This document shows positions 9,346 to 19,694 of a DNA stretch of 64,000 bases, piece after piece; the stretch's first letter is position 1; every line of letters begins with the position of its first letter. The position numbers and the translations under genes were made by a program. The notes under the pieces were generated by a model. That model ran no database searches. It worked only from the letters and a program-made list of their open reading frames with translations, and had not been told where the DNA came from. Origin of the DNA: an uncultured Tateyamaria sp. (GTDB lineage Bacteria > Pseudomonadota > Alphaproteobacteria > Rhodobacterales > Rhodobacteraceae); the NCBI RefSeq assembly GCF_947503415.1, contig NZ_CANNDS010000001.1, forward strand, positions 62,001 to 126,000. Reading direction: 5' to 3'.

Positions 9346-10776
9346 ATGGGTGCTTTGACTTTGCTGGCGCTGCTGACGGGCGGCCTGTTTTTGACTGTTT
9401 TGGAAGATAGTGACTCGAACCGTAGCGCTGGAAGTGGCGACCCCGAAACGCCGACGGACGGACCGGAAACGCCGACCGAGCTGGATCCTGATCCGGTTGA
9501 TCCCTCACCCGAGCCCACCCCGTTTGATCCTGCCAGCCAGGCGGAGGTCGTATTTGACGAGGCCAACGAAACACTGTCCATTACCGTTGACGAGGAAAGC
9601 ACCGGTGAGCTGCATGTTATTCGCAGTGAAGTCACCGAAGGGAACAACACCGGGCGGACCTTTTTTTCAGCAAAGGTTTACCTGGTGCCGGAGGGCACGA
9701 CCTTTCCGCCCACGGATGAAGAGATGCGGCAAATCTTTGAGGATGAGCGCGCCCGCTTGACCGAAGATGACGATCCCGACGCATTTACATTGTCTGGCGA
9801 CGCATTCCTGAGTGACAGCTATTTCGAGGTGTTGTCCGAGTACCAGATTGCCGAATTGGACCTTGGCGTTCAGTCCTTTGACCAGTCCCTTGACGATAAT
9901 CCGGACAGACCGGAAACTGACACACGGCCGCTCGATACCGTGATTGAGGCCAATCGCGAGATAACCATTCACACCACTGACCAGGACAATTCCGATTTCA
10001 TACGGTCGCCCACCGAACGTGGGAGCGGTCTGACCTTTTTGTCACCTTTTGGGATAGAGGCCTCTCGTATTTCAGCCAGCAGCGACTCAGGCCAGCTGAC
10101 GCAAGAAACCATTCTGCGCGATGGCACCTTCGTCGCAACAGACGCCGACGAACAGTTTCAGATCGAATTATCCGATTGGAACCGACCTCCATACGAAGCG
10201 GACCTCACGATTGATGCCGGTGGCGGGAATGATACGTTGTCATTTGGCGAAGATGCGCCCGGCACTCTGACCCTTCAGGGTGGCGCTGGCGATGACTTGC
10301 TTGATCTCGACGCAGGCTTCTCCGGTACCGCATTTGGTGGCACGGGCAATGATGTCATTCTGGCCCAAGATGGATTGCTCACCGACGGTGCGGTGATTGA
10401 TGCAGGCGCAGGCGACGATCAGATCGTTATTGCAAATGCACTCGATTTCACCATCACAACCGGCGACGGCGCTGACCTTGTGGCCCTTGGCCCGGAACTG
10501 CGCGATTCGCTGTTGCCGATCACCATCACGGATTTCGATCCTGCCGAGGATGCGTTGGTTCTGGCTCTTGGTGTTGAAAATCCCGATGAGGTCGAGCTGA
10601 CCATCGTGCGCAATCTTGCCGAGGATCGGACCGAGATACGAGCCACTGTTCCGGCGGTCGAGGCCATGACAGTGACCGAGTTTGGGGTTTTGCTGTATCT
10701 CGATGGCGCACCGGATATCTCGGAAAGCGACGTGGCCATCGTCAACGAACTACCCGCACCGACCGCCGTGGCTTGA
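9346..10776 (+). CDS. RTX-type calcium-binding repeat protein with N-terminal anchor
   Basis: Protein of 476 residues. The start at 9346 follows a GGGGAGG site and opens with one hydrophobic segment (residues 2-19) that may be an uncleaved anchor. Next comes an acidic Pro/Thr/Asp-rich linker (about 22-62), then a strand-rich region of unknown fold (63-300) and a short block of nonapeptide-like repeats (about 305-375: GGGNDTLSF, GGAGDDLLD, GGTGNDVIL, GAGDDQIVI). These GGxGxD turns bind Ca2+ in a beta-roll. The C-terminus (ITDFDPAEDALVLAL...) resembles the tail following RTX repeats in roseobacter proteins. No protease or other enzymatic motif is visible and no type I secretion genes are adjacent. 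Role likely at the cell surface; function unknown. Confidence 0.75.
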   Translation: MGALTLLALLTGGLFLTVLEDSDSNRSAGSGDPETPTDGPETPTELDPDPVDPSPEPTPFDPASQAEVVFDEANETLSITVDEESTGELHVIRSEVTEGNNTGRTFFSAKVYLVPEGTTFPPTDEEMRQIFEDERARLTEDDDPDAFTLSGDAFLSDSYFEVLSEYQIAELDLGVQSFDQSLDDNPDRPETDTRPLDTVIEANREITIHTTDQDNSDFIRSPTERGSGLTFLSPFGIEASRISASSDSGQLTQETILRDGTFVATDADEQFQIELSDWNRPPYEADLTIDAGGGNDTLSFGEDAPGTLTLQGGAGDDLLDLDAGFSGTAFGGTGNDVILAQDGLLTDGAVIDAGAGDDQIVIANALDFTITTGDGADLVALGPELRDSLLPITITDFDPAEDALVLALGVENPDEVELTIVRNLAEDRTEIRATVPAVEAMTVTEFGVLLYLDGAPDISESDVAIVNELPAPTAVA

Positions 10777-10780
10777 CCCC

Positions 10781-11524
10781 CTAAACCCGCCCGGCCACCG
10801 GTGCAGTCACCCCTTGGGGCACCGTCTGACGCTTGGCCTTGGACCGCATGACCTTGCCCTTGGGCGGGTAGACCAGTTTGGACGCTTCCACCATGAAAGC
10901 CCCGCCAGCCACCATGCCCGGCATCCACCGTCCGACTCGTTCGAACACACCAGCCGATTTCATCCAAAGCCGCCGCCCCGACGGAAACTGATAGAGCGCG
11001 CCCACATGCCGTTCGGGCAGGAACTGGTGTTTGCGCAATTGTGTTTCCAGCTGGCTAGCGGAATAGGGTCGCCCGAAACCGAAGGGTGTGCGGTCGCGGC
11101 GCGACCAAAGCCCAGCCCGGTTCGGTACGATAAACAGGGCTTTGCCCCCCGGGCCCAGCACGCGCCACGCCTCCTCCAGCAGATCATAGGCCCGTTCAGA
11201 CGTTTCCAACCCATGCAGCATGATCAGCTTGTCCACGTGCCCGGTCTCGATCGGCCAGAGCGTTTCTTCGGTCAGGACCGACACATTCGGCATATCCGCA
11301 GGCCACGGCATCACACCTTGCGGGCCGGGCATCAGTGCAATCACCCTGCGCGCGTCTTTCAGGTAAGGCCGCATCAACGGAGCAGCAAAGCCGAACCCGG
11401 CGACGGTCTGCCCCTTGGCTTCGGGCCACAACTCGACCATTCGTCGGCGCAGCGATGCCTGTGCTGCCCGCCCCAGAGCGCTGCGATAGTAGAAATTGCG
11501 CAGGTCCTGCACGTCCAGATGCAT
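10781..11524 (-). CDS. Class I SAM-dependent methyltransferase
   Basis: Protein of 247 residues from the ATG at 11524 ([13 protein letters not shown]). A Methyltransf_11-like Rossmann core is recognisable: motif I is degenerate ([10 protein letters not shown] in place of the usual GxGxG), then an ALMPGPQGV strand, the KLIMLHGLE post-motif and the [15 protein letters not shown] motif. The degenerate SAM loop makes the activity uncertain. It is divergent from gloB with only 72 bases between starts, so the two may share a control region. Substrate unknown. Confidence 0.75.
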   Translation of the reverse strand: MHLDVQDLRNFYYRSALGRAAQASLRRRMVELWPEAKGQTVAGFGFAAPLMRPYLKDARRVIALMPGPQGVMPWPADMPNVSVLTEETLWPIETGHVDKLIMLHGLETSERAYDLLEEAWRVLGPGGKALFIVPNRAGLWSRRDRTPFGFGRPYSASQLETQLRKHQFLPERHVGALYQFPSGRRLWMKSAGVFERVGRWMPGMVAGGAFMVEASKLVYPPKGKVMRSKAKRQTVPQGVTAPVAGRV

Positions 11525-11596
11525 GATCGTCTCTTGTCCTACCGGCCCCGCTGGACCACCTTCGACATAACAGTAAGCACAAAGAGCCGAATTGCC

Positions 11597-12364
11597 ATGC
11601 CCCTTGAAATCCGCACCATCCCCTGCCTCAGCGACAATTACGCATATCTCGCCCATGATGCGTCGACCGGGGCCACGGCCCTGATCGATGCGCCAGAGGC
11701 CACGCCGATCCTCGCAGCACTTGAGGAAGCAGGCTGGCGGCTGACGGATGTGTTGATCACGCACCACCACTACGATCACGTGGATGGTTTGGCAGAGATC
11801 CTGGCCCAGCATCCCGCCCGGGTTGTCGGGGCGCAGGCCGATGCGCATCGCTTGCCTGCGCTGGATGTACAACTGGCCGAAGGGGACACCGTGACCATCG
11901 GGTCAGAGACCGGAACGATTATCGATGTGTCGGGTCACACGGTGGGCCACATCGCATTTCACTTTCCGGACTCGCGGGCTGTCTTCACCGCTGACAGCCT
12001 GATGGCGTTGGGGTGCGGGCGTGTGTTCGAGGGTACCAAACCTCAAATGCACGAAAGCCTGCAAAAACTGGCAGCGCTACCCCCTGACACGGTTGTCTAT
12101 TCGGGGCACGAATACACGGCGGCCAACGGGAAATTCGCCCTGACCATTGATCCTGAAAATCCCGATCTTATATCTCGGGTCCGCGAGGTTGCCGAAAAAC
12201 GCGCATCAGGCACCCCGACCGTTCCGTCGCTTTTGTCCGAGGAACTGGCCACAAATCCGTTTCTGCGCGCCCACGATCCCGCCATTCAAGCTCACTTGGG
12301 CATGAAAGGCGCCAACGCCACCGACGTGTTCACCGAAATCCGCACCCGGAAGGACAACTTCTGA
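11597..12364 (+). CDS. gloB: Hydroxyacylglutathione hydrolase (glyoxalase II)
   Basis: Metallo-beta-lactamase-fold hydrolase of 255 residues that releases D-lactate and glutathione from S-lactoylglutathione in methylglyoxal detoxification. The start [18 protein letters not shown] is the typical glyoxalase II N-terminus. Metal ligands are in [10 protein letters not shown] (about residue 55), the HTVGH segment (about 116-120), the Asp in FTADSLM and the His in YSGHEYT. The C-terminal domain contains NPFLRAHD. Cytoplasmic. An open frame extending upstream on this strand is not coding in character. Confidence 0.95.
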   Translation: MPLEIRTIPCLSDNYAYLAHDASTGATALIDAPEATPILAALEEAGWRLTDVLITHHHYDHVDGLAEILAQHPARVVGAQADAHRLPALDVQLAEGDTVTIGSETGTIIDVSGHTVGHIAFHFPDSRAVFTADSLMALGCGRVFEGTKPQMHESLQKLAALPPDTVVYSGHEYTAANGKFALTIDPENPDLISRVREVAEKRASGTPTVPSLLSEELATNPFLRAHDPAIQAHLGMKGANATDVFTEIRTRKDNF

Positions 12365-12561
12365 GACGTTCGGTTCCATGGATGCGCCCAATGTGACACC
12401 ATCGTAACGTTTCTCACGCATAATGTGAGGGTCAAGGCAAAGAAAAGCCTTGAAGCCGCGCGATCTTCAACCAAACTTAAACACATGAGGCCATGGTTGG
12501 TACGGGGCCTCGACATTCCTTGAGCCCCCCCACCCGACCCCGATCGAAAGGAGCACAAGCC

Positions 12562-14883
12562 GTGCCTTCATTCTCGACGACACTGGAAAAATCCATTCAT
12601 CAGGCGCTTGCGCTGGCCAACGAACGCCGGCACGAATTCGCAACCCTCGAGCATTTGTTGCTTTCACTGGTCGATGAACCCGATGCACGCCGCGTCATGC
12701 AGGCGTGTTCGGTCGACATTGACGAGTTGCGCGGCACGCTCGAAGAGTTTGTGGATGATGACCTGTCGAACCTTGTCACCGATATCGACGGCTCCGAAGC
12801 CGTCCCCACCGCTGCCTTCCAACGCGTGATCCAACGCGCCGCGATTCACGTGCAGTCTTCGGGCCGCACGGAAGTAACCGGTGCCAACGTTCTGGTTGCC
12901 ATCTTTGCGGAGCGTGAGTCGAACGCAGCCTACTTCCTGCAAGAGCAGGATATGACACGCTATGACGCTGTGAACTTCATTGCGCACGGCGTTGCCAAGG
13001 ACCCCGCCTTTGGCGAGGCGCGGCCTGTGTCCGGCGCACCTGAGTCCGAGGAGGAGCCGCAAGGCATCACCGAGGGTGAGAAGAAGGAAAGCGCGCTGGC
13101 CAAGTATTGCGTGGACCTCAATGAGAAATCGCGCGAGGGCGACATCGACCCACTGATCGGGCGTTCGGCCGAGGTGGAGCGCTGTATTCAAGTGCTGTGC
13201 CGCCGCCGCAAGAACAACCCGCTTTTGGTGGGCGATCCCGGTGTGGGCAAGACCGCCATTGCGGAGGGGCTCGCGCGCAAGATCGTTGCGGGCGAAACGC
13301 CCGAGGTGCTGTCTGGAACTACAATCTACTCGCTTGATATGGGCGCGCTCTTGGCTGGCACGCGGTACCGTGGCGATTTCGAGGAACGCTTGAAAGCTGT
13401 CGTGACTGAACTGGAAGAGCATAAGGATGCTGTTCTCTTCATCGACGAGATTCACACTGTGATCGGTGCCGGTGCCACGTCAGGCGGTGCGATGGACGCA
13501 TCCAACCTGCTGAAACCTGCCTTGCAGGGCGGCAAGCTGCGCACCATGGGCTCGACCACCTACAAGGAATTCCGTCAGCATTTCGAAAAGGACCGCGCGC
13601 TGAGCCGGCGGTTCCAGAAAATCGACGTGAACGAGCCGTCGGTGGAAGATGCCACGAAGATCCTCAAGGGCCTGAAACCCTATTTCGAGGATCACCACGG
13701 CGTCAAATACACCTCCGACGCGATCAAAACGTCGGTCGAATTGGCGAGCCGGTACATCAACGACCGCAAACTGCCCGACAGCGCCATCGACGTGATCGAC
13801 GAGGCGGGCGCTGCCCAACACCTTGTCGCCGCCGCCAAGCGTCGCAAGACCATCGGCACCAAGGAGATCGAGAATGTCGTGGCGAAAATTGCCCGCATTC
13901 CTCCGAAAAACGTGTCCAAGGACGATGCGGAGACTCTGAAAGATCTGGAGGCGTCGCTGAAACGCGTGGTGTTCGGTCAGGACAACGCGATCGAGGCATT
14001 GTCTTCGGCCATCAAGCTGGCACGTGCCGGATTGCGCGAACCTGAGAAACCCATCGGCAACTACCTTTTCGCGGGTCCAACCGGTGTCGGTAAAACCGAG
14101 GTGGCCAAACAACTGGCGGACACGCTGGGTGTGGAAATGCTGCGCTTCGACATGTCGGAGTACATGGAGAAACATGCGGTTAGTCGCCTGATCGGTGCCC
14201 CTCCAGGCTATGTTGGGTTTGATCAGGGTGGCATGCTGACCGACGGTGTCGACCAACATCCGCACTGTGTGCTCCTGCTCGACGAGATGGAGAAAGCACA
14301 CCCGGACGTCTACAACATCCTGTTGCAGGTGATGGACCACGGCAAGCTGACCGATCACAACGGTCGGACAGTGGATTTCCGCAACGTGATCCTGATCATG
14401 ACATCGAACGCAGGTGCGGCGGATATGGCGAAAGCCGCGATTGGCTTTGGTCGCGACCGGCGCGAGGGCGAAGATACGGCAGCCATCGAACGCACGTTCA
14501 CGCCGGAATTCCGCAACCGTCTGGATGCGGTGATCAGCTTTGCGCCGCTGGGCAAGGATACAATCCTGTCTGTGGTCGAAAAGTTCGTATTGCAGCTCGA
14601 AGCGCAGCTGATGGATCGCAACGTGACCATCGAGTTGACCAAGCCTGCCGCCGAATGGCTGGCCGACAAGGGCTACGACGACAAGATGGGCGCACGCCCC
14701 CTTGGCCGCGTGATCCAGGAGCATATCAAGAAACCGCTGGCCGAAGAGTTGCTCTTTGGCAAGCTGATGAAGGGCGGCGTTGTCCGCGTGGGTGTCAAGA
14801 ATGGCGAGCTTGATCTCAAGCTCTCTGGCCCGGACAGCCCCCGTATTTCGGGCGACAAGCCACCGCTTCTGACCGCTGACTAA
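12562..14883 (+). CDS. clpA: ATP-dependent Clp protease ATP-binding subunit ClpA
   Basis: AAA+ unfoldase of 773 residues that feeds substrates to ClpP. The GTG at 12562 follows AAAGGAG and gives the proper N-domain start ([15 protein letters not shown]); that domain (1-145) docks ClpS. First AAA module: Walker [10 protein letters not shown] near residue 224 and Walker [10 protein letters not shown]. Second module: GPTGVGKTE near 504 and [14 protein letters not shown]. The ClpP-docking loop is present as AAIGFGRD near 628. No clpS lies directly upstream. The last codon overlaps the start of the M23 gene (TAATG). Confidence 0.96.
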   Translation: MPSFSTTLEKSIHQALALANERRHEFATLEHLLLSLVDEPDARRVMQACSVDIDELRGTLEEFVDDDLSNLVTDIDGSEAVPTAAFQRVIQRAAIHVQSSGRTEVTGANVLVAIFAERESNAAYFLQEQDMTRYDAVNFIAHGVAKDPAFGEARPVSGAPESEEEPQGITEGEKKESALAKYCVDLNEKSREGDIDPLIGRSAEVERCIQVLCRRRKNNPLLVGDPGVGKTAIAEGLARKIVAGETPEVLSGTTIYSLDMGALLAGTRYRGDFEERLKAVVTELEEHKDAVLFIDEIHTVIGAGATSGGAMDASNLLKPALQGGKLRTMGSTTYKEFRQHFEKDRALSRRFQKIDVNEPSVEDATKILKGLKPYFEDHHGVKYTSDAIKTSVELASRYINDRKLPDSAIDVIDEAGAAQHLVAAAKRRKTIGTKEIENVVAKIARIPPKNVSKDDAETLKDLEASLKRVVFGQDNAIEALSSAIKLARAGLREPEKPIGNYLFAGPTGVGKTEVAKQLADTLGVEMLRFDMSEYMEKHAVSRLIGAPPGYVGFDQGGMLTDGVDQHPHCVLLLDEMEKAHPDVYNILLQVMDHGKLTDHNGRTVDFRNVILIMTSNAGAADMAKAAIGFGRDRREGEDTAAIERTFTPEFRNRLDAVISFAPLGKDTILSVVEKFVLQLEAQLMDRNVTIELTKPAAEWLADKGYDDKMGARPLGRVIQEHIKKPLAEELLFGKLMKGGVVRVGVKNGELDLKLSGPDSPRISGDKPPLLTAD

Positions 14884-15854
14884 TGCGGGCGGCAGCCATT
14901 GCCGCTTTGACAACATCCCTCGCCGCGACATCGCTCGTGGCGGGGGATATCGTATTGAACGTGCCCATTGATTGCGATCTGGGCACGGAATGTTTCATCC
15001 AGCAATATGTGGATCACGACCGATCGCGACAGGCGATGGATTTCCGCTGTTCCAACCTGAGCTACGACACGCATCAAGGCACCGATTTCGCACTCCGTTC
15101 CATAGAACAGATGCGGCGCGGCGTGGATGTGATCGCAGCCGCGCCTGGAACTGTGCAGGGCACCCGTGACGGGATGGATGACCGTCTCTACCGGACCGGT
15201 GACGCCGAACGCATTGATGGCCGCGACTGCGGGAACGGCGTGCTGATCGAGCATGGCGACGGCTGGAGCACTCAGTATTGTCACCTGAAACGCGGCAGTA
15301 TCGCCGTGGCGCAGGGCGATCTGGTGGAAGCGTCCAGCGTTTTGGGACAGGTCGGACTGTCGGGACGTACACAATTTCCACATGTTCACATGACGGTGCG
15401 CAAGGATGGAGACGTCATCGATCCCTTCGACCCTGATGGGGATGTGCAATGCGGGGCACCCAGCACAGAAACGCTGTGGGACACACCCCCGCCCTACCGC
15501 CCAGGCGGGGTTTTGGAAGTGGGGTTTGCCGACAGTGTGCCGGATTTCAACGACATCAAGGCGGGCACTGCTACCGTTGCGCTGCTGCCGCCAGACGCTC
15601 CCGCGATTGTCGTTTACGGCTATGCTTTTGGTGGCAAGGCGGGCGACAGGTTGCAGCTGCGCATCGACGGCCCGGACGGCACCTTGATCGATGACGAGGT
15701 GGAGATTGAGCGCAATCAGGCGCAATTTTTTCGCGCTCTTGGCAAGAAACGCACAACAGCTGGTTGGCCTGCAGGACAGTACACCGGCACAGTTGTCTTG
15801 CGCCGCGGACAGCGGGAAATCAGCCGGGTCCAGAACACAACGATTGTCCAGTAA
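14883..15854 (+). CDS. M23 family metallopeptidase (LytM type)
   Basis: Exported peptidase of 323 residues. The ATG shares a base with the clpA stop. A signal peptide of about 20 residues precedes the mature GDIVLNVPIDC. The LytM domain has the zinc ligands HQGTDF (about residues 65-69) and HVH (about 164-166), and IEHGDGWSTQYCHL, the usual strand before the last motif. Such enzymes cut peptide cross-links in peptidoglycan. A C-terminal beta domain (about 200-323) of unknown role follows. The gene is joined to clpA only by coupling; the next gene is convergent. Confidence 0.88.
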   Translation: MRAAAIAALTTSLAATSLVAGDIVLNVPIDCDLGTECFIQQYVDHDRSRQAMDFRCSNLSYDTHQGTDFALRSIEQMRRGVDVIAAAPGTVQGTRDGMDDRLYRTGDAERIDGRDCGNGVLIEHGDGWSTQYCHLKRGSIAVAQGDLVEASSVLGQVGLSGRTQFPHVHMTVRKDGDVIDPFDPDGDVQCGAPSTETLWDTPPPYRPGGVLEVGFADSVPDFNDIKAGTATVALLPPDAPAIVVYGYAFGGKAGDRLQLRIDGPDGTLIDDEVEIERNQAQFFRALGKKRTTAGWPAGQYTGTVVLRRGQREISRVQNTTIVQ

Positions 15855-15929
15855 GGCGCAGGTGACCTGCGCAAGTCCCGCCAGATCTGAGCGCTGGCAA
15901 AACTTTAAGGCGTACCTGTGGTGCGCCGC

Positions 15930-18413
15930 TTACTTCTCGGTGAATTTCAGCTCAATACGCCTGTTCTGCGCCCGAGCGTCAACGGTATCTTCGGGATTGA
16001 TAGGCTGATATTGACCGAACCCGTTGGCCGACAACCGGCCCGGTGGCAGGCCGAGGAAGTCCACCATGTAGCGCACCACCGACAAGGCACGCGCCTGGCT
16101 CAGTTCCCAATTGTCGGCGAATTCGCCCTGCCCTGATAGCGGAACGTTGTCGGTGTGCCCATCGACCTGCAGCACCCAATCAATGCCATCCGGGATATCG
16201 TCGGCGATACCGCGCAAGATACCCGCGATATTGGCAATCTCACTTTCCCCTGCGATCGACAACTGAGCCCCTCCCGGCGGGAACAGGACTTCGGAAGAAA
16301 AGACAAAGCGGTCACCCACGATCCGGACGCCCTCTTGTGCGCCCAGTACGTCACGCAACTGCCCGAAGAATTCCGAACGATACCGCTCCAGATCCTGCGC
16401 CTGCGCTTCAAGCCGCTTGCGCTCTTCCTCTTCCAGTTCGCGCCGCCGCCGTTCCTCCAGGGCCGCCCGTGCCAATGCCGTGTTCAGATCACGCCCCAGC
16501 GTGCTCAACTGCACCTCGTTCGCAGCATCCCGCGCAACCGCATCATCCAAAAGGGCCTGCAACTGCCCCAATTGCGTGCGCAAACTGGCCACCTGCTGGT
16601 TCAAAAGTTCGGTCTGGCGTTGCGCCTCCAATGTGGCGGCCTCTTCCGAGCTGAGCGCGTCACGCGCCGCAGCCAAAAGCGCCGCGCGCTCTTGCGCCTC
16701 GGACGACTGTGTCTCCAAAGCGTCCTCTGCGGCTGTTTTCTCAGCAAGGGCCGCCGCCAAAGCAGCCCTCAATTCTTGCGTGTCCCCATCCACGTTCTCC
16801 AGCGCGTTCTCTGCCGCCAGCCTGGCGGCAAGGGCTGCGGCCAACTGGTCACGCACATCCGCATTGCTGCTGCCCGCGGCCTGCGCGTCGACAAGGGCTG
16901 CGTCGCGGGCCGCAATGGCCGTCGCCAATTGGGTGCGCAAGGCAGTCAGATCGACCTCTTGCGCAGAAAGCTCGGTTTCTGCCGCCGTACGTGCCGCAAC
17001 AGCCGCAGCGAGCCGATCGCGCACTTCAGAAAGATCGAGGTTCGACGCCGCCAACCGGGCTTCAACAGAGGTCATCCGCGCTTGCAGTGCCGCCAAATCT
17101 GTCGCTGATGCCTCGCGCGCGCCGCGTGCATCTGCCAATTGCGCTTCCAACTCGGACGCGCGCGCCTGTGCTGTCGCCACGTCGGCCTGCGCCTGCGTCA
17201 ATTCAGTCTGCAAGGCTGCCGTGGTCGATGTCCGGCCGTCCAGAGCTTCCTCCGCCGCGCTCAGACGGGCCTGCAACGTCGCGGCATTCGCGGTTGAGCT
17301 GTCCAATGCAGACAGTGCACGGGCCAATTGCTCCTCAAGATCAGCCGCAGCGACGGCCCCTCCTTCGGCATTCAGCAACGCCGCCGCAAGTTGATCCTCC
17401 AGGCTGGCGCGTTCCGACATCAGGGCCGAGTTTTCCGACCTTGTCGCTTCAACCGCAGATAAGGCAGAGGAAAGCTGTGCCTCAAGGTTCTCGACCCGGG
17501 CCTGTGCAGCCTCCGCCGATCCGCTGGATGTCTCAGCGGCAAGCAACGCCACCGCAAGGCGGTCGGTCAGGTTCTCCTCTGCCGCTCGGGCCGCCGCCAG
17601 CAAGGTCAGAGTATCCTCCGCCTCTTGACGCTGGGCTTCCAGTGCAAGGGTCATGGCCGTCAATTCCGCATCCGCGTTTTCCAGACGATCCCGCAGCGCT
17701 TCGGCCGCAGCCGCTTCGGCCAACCGGGCCGCTTCCTCTGCCGTCAACGCTTCTTGCGCCGTATCAAGATCAGCCTGCAGGGCTGCGGCCTGATCGGCGC
17801 TGTCCGCATTGCGGCTGCGCAGATCAGCGATCAGCGCTTGTAAGGCATCCGTCCGCGCCACCGCCAAGCGCGCAGCCTCTTCTTGAACATCGACCTCATC
17901 CCGCGCTGCAGCAAGCGCAAGGTTCAAAGCCTCTTGTTCCGACAAGAGGCGCGTTTGTTCCGCCTCAAGCCCGGCCACGGTGTTCAAAGCCGTATCGCGG
18001 TCAGCGATCAAGGCTGCGACCTGTGCTTCGAAGCTGGTGATACGTGTTTCTGCCTGTGCCAAGGCGGTGTCTTGCGCGTCACGCTCCGCCGTCAACGCGG
18101 CGATCGTTGCGGCCTGAACATCAAGCTGAGACCGGGTGTCAGACAACGTCGTGTTCAGGGCCGACAGGCGCGTGTCCAGTTCATTTGCCCGACGCTCTTC
18201 CAACCCCAAGGCTTGGGCCAAAGCGGCCACTTCCCCCGCCAAGGCGTCCAGTTCCGTTTCCTGACCCGTGATCGTCTCACGCAGGACAAACTGGACGATC
18301 ATGAAGATGGTGAGAACGAACATCAGCACCAGCAGCAGACCTGTCATCGCGTCCACGAAACCGGGCCAGATCGACGCCTGGAACCGTTGCCCTGTGCGTC
18401 GTGACAGCGCCAT
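15930..18413 (-). CDS. MotB/OmpA-like peptidoglycan-binding protein with giant coiled coil
   Basis: Inner-membrane protein of 827 residues. A single membrane helix (about 19-45) carries Asp21 in the sequence GFVDAMTGLLLVL, placed like the proton-binding Asp of MotB. About 630 residues of Ala/Glu/Gln/Leu-rich coiled coil follow, with many near-repeats but no exact tandem unit. The C-terminal OmpA domain (about 700-827) shows VLQVDGHTDNVPLSG and ALSVVRYMVDFLGL, the peptidoglycan-binding signature. Two bases separate it from the upstream TolQ-like gene, so the two very likely form one complex. Related pairs occur in Rhodobacterales; the function is not established. Confidence 0.85.
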   Translation of the reverse strand: MALSRRTGQRFQASIWPGFVDAMTGLLLVLMFVLTIFMIVQFVLRETITGQETELDALAGEVAALAQALGLEERRANELDTRLSALNTTLSDTRSQLDVQAATIAALTAERDAQDTALAQAETRITSFEAQVAALIADRDTALNTVAGLEAEQTRLLSEQEALNLALAAARDEVDVQEEAARLAVARTDALQALIADLRSRNADSADQAAALQADLDTAQEALTAEEAARLAEAAAAEALRDRLENADAELTAMTLALEAQRQEAEDTLTLLAAARAAEENLTDRLAVALLAAETSSGSAEAAQARVENLEAQLSSALSAVEATRSENSALMSERASLEDQLAAALLNAEGGAVAAADLEEQLARALSALDSSTANAATLQARLSAAEEALDGRTSTTAALQTELTQAQADVATAQARASELEAQLADARGAREASATDLAALQARMTSVEARLAASNLDLSEVRDRLAAAVAARTAAETELSAQEVDLTALRTQLATAIAARDAALVDAQAAGSSNADVRDQLAAALAARLAAENALENVDGDTQELRAALAAALAEKTAAEDALETQSSEAQERAALLAAARDALSSEEAATLEAQRQTELLNQQVASLRTQLGQLQALLDDAVARDAANEVQLSTLGRDLNTALARAALEERRRRELEEEERKRLEAQAQDLERYRSEFFGQLRDVLGAQEGVRIVGDRFVFSSEVLFPPGGAQLSIAGESEIANIAGILRGIADDIPDGIDWVLQVDGHTDNVPLSGQGEFADNWELSQARALSVVRYMVDFLGLPPGRLSANGFGQYQPINPEDTVDARAQNRRIELKFTEK

Positions 18414-18415
18414 GG

Positions 18416-19621
18416 TCAGCTATCTCCTGTGGATTGGCCTTGGCGGTTTCCGGGTTGGCCGGACTTGCGCCCTTGTCCGCGCGGCTGGCTCAATGCCCTG
18501 GCAAGGGCCGAGATGTCGGTCCGCAGTTCGGCCATGCTTTCCTGCCGGCCCGCGCTGATCTCTTCCAGAATGCGCAACATCTGCACGTCGATGGACCGCA
18601 ACCGCATCCGACTTTCCGCGTCGATCCCGTCGACTGTGCCTTGCCGTTCGATCACCTCGATCAACCGGTCCTGCCCTTCGGCCACGCGGTTCAGCGCATC
18701 ATTGCCGCCGCCCTGTGCTTCCAATCGGGTCGTCATCCGGTCCACGGAATCCGCCAGATTGCCCAGCTTTTCATCCACCATGGACCGGCTGATATCGGAC
18801 TGGGTGAACATGGTTTGCAGGCTTTCCATCTGTTCAGCCAGATGATCGATCACACCTGCCATCGCACTTTGATCATTGCCGCCTTCGCCATCGGACAGGC
18901 CGACGCGGGTGATGGAACTGAGCCACTCCTCAAGCTCGCGGTAAAACCGGTTCTGACCCCGACCGGCAAAGAGTTCGAGCAAGCCCACGATCAACGACCC
19001 GGCAAGGCCCAGCAGGGACGAGGCAAAGGCGACGCCCATGCCGCCCAATTGCGCCTCAAGCCCTGTCATCAGCCGGTTGAATACCTCGACCCCGCCTTCG
19101 CCTTCCTGCGGCGCAAGGCTACGGATCGTATCGACGACCGCCGGAACCGTTGTTGCCAGGCCATAGAATGTCCCCAAAAGGCCCAAGAAAATCAGCATAT
19201 TGACGATATAGCGCGTGATATCCCGCACCTCGTCGATCCGGGTCGCTACGGAATCCAGAATGGACCGCGTGGACGTGGCCGAAAGCTGCATCCGCGCCCC
19301 GCGCGACCGCAACAGCGACGCAAGCGACGCCAGAAGCTGCGGCGCTTTGGTCTGGGCATCGGCCCGATCACTGGCAAACTCTTCGATCCATTTCACGGAC
19401 GAGATCAGCGAGAACACCTGCCAGAAACAGGCGATCACCCCGATGATGAAGACCAAGACGATAAAGCCGTTCAGATACGGGTTCGCCTGAAACACCGGCA
19501 GCACGCGGGGCAAGGCAATGATGGCGCCAAACAGCGACAGGCCCAGCACAAAGACCATGGCAAAGATCTGTTGAACCGGTTGCGAAAAGTGCGGCTGCGC
19601 CTCGGGTGTGGTCTGTGCCAT
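18416..19621 (-). CDS. TolQ/ExbB/MotA-like proton channel subunit
   Basis: Membrane protein of 401 residues with four hydrophobic segments (about 19-41, 52-74, 138-160 and 194-218). The last two contain FLGLLGTFYGLATTV and GMGVAFASSLLGLAGSLIVG, the MotA/TolQ/ExbB family pair that lines the ion path. A cytoplasmic loop lies between segments two and three; a soluble C-terminal tail of about 180 residues is helical and amphipathic. It precedes and is almost joined to the OmpA/MotB-like gene, implying an ion-driven machine acting on the cell wall. No tolA, tolB, pal or flagellar gene is close. Confidence 0.85.
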   Translation of the reverse strand: MAQTTPEAQPHFSQPVQQIFAMVFVLGLSLFGAIIALPRVLPVFQANPYLNGFIVLVFIIGVIACFWQVFSLISSVKWIEEFASDRADAQTKAPQLLASLASLLRSRGARMQLSATSTRSILDSVATRIDEVRDITRYIVNMLIFLGLLGTFYGLATTVPAVVDTIRSLAPQEGEGGVEVFNRLMTGLEAQLGGMGVAFASSLLGLAGSLIVGLLELFAGRGQNRFYRELEEWLSSITRVGLSDGEGGNDQSAMAGVIDHLAEQMESLQTMFTQSDISRSMVDEKLGNLADSVDRMTTRLEAQGGGNDALNRVAEGQDRLIEVIERQGTVDGIDAESRMRLRSIDVQMLRILEEISAGRQESMAELRTDISALARALSQPRGQGRKSGQPGNRQGQSTGDS

Positions 19622-19694
19622 TTTTGGCTCCTGACCCCTGCTCTGTTTTGCTTTCGCCGCAATCTATCGGCTTTTGTGCAAAAGCGCCAAGGAT

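Noticed and set aside
12433-12452. CAAGGC/GCCTTG hairpin after gloB as a terminator
   Set aside because: Six-base stem with an eight-base loop and no T-run; too weak to call.
15930-19621. Zorya-like anti-phage motor (ZorA/ZorB)
   Set aside because: In Zorya the MotA-like protein carries the long tail and ZorC/D or ZorE follow. Here the long coiled coil is in the OmpA/MotB-like protein and no defence effector is adjacent.
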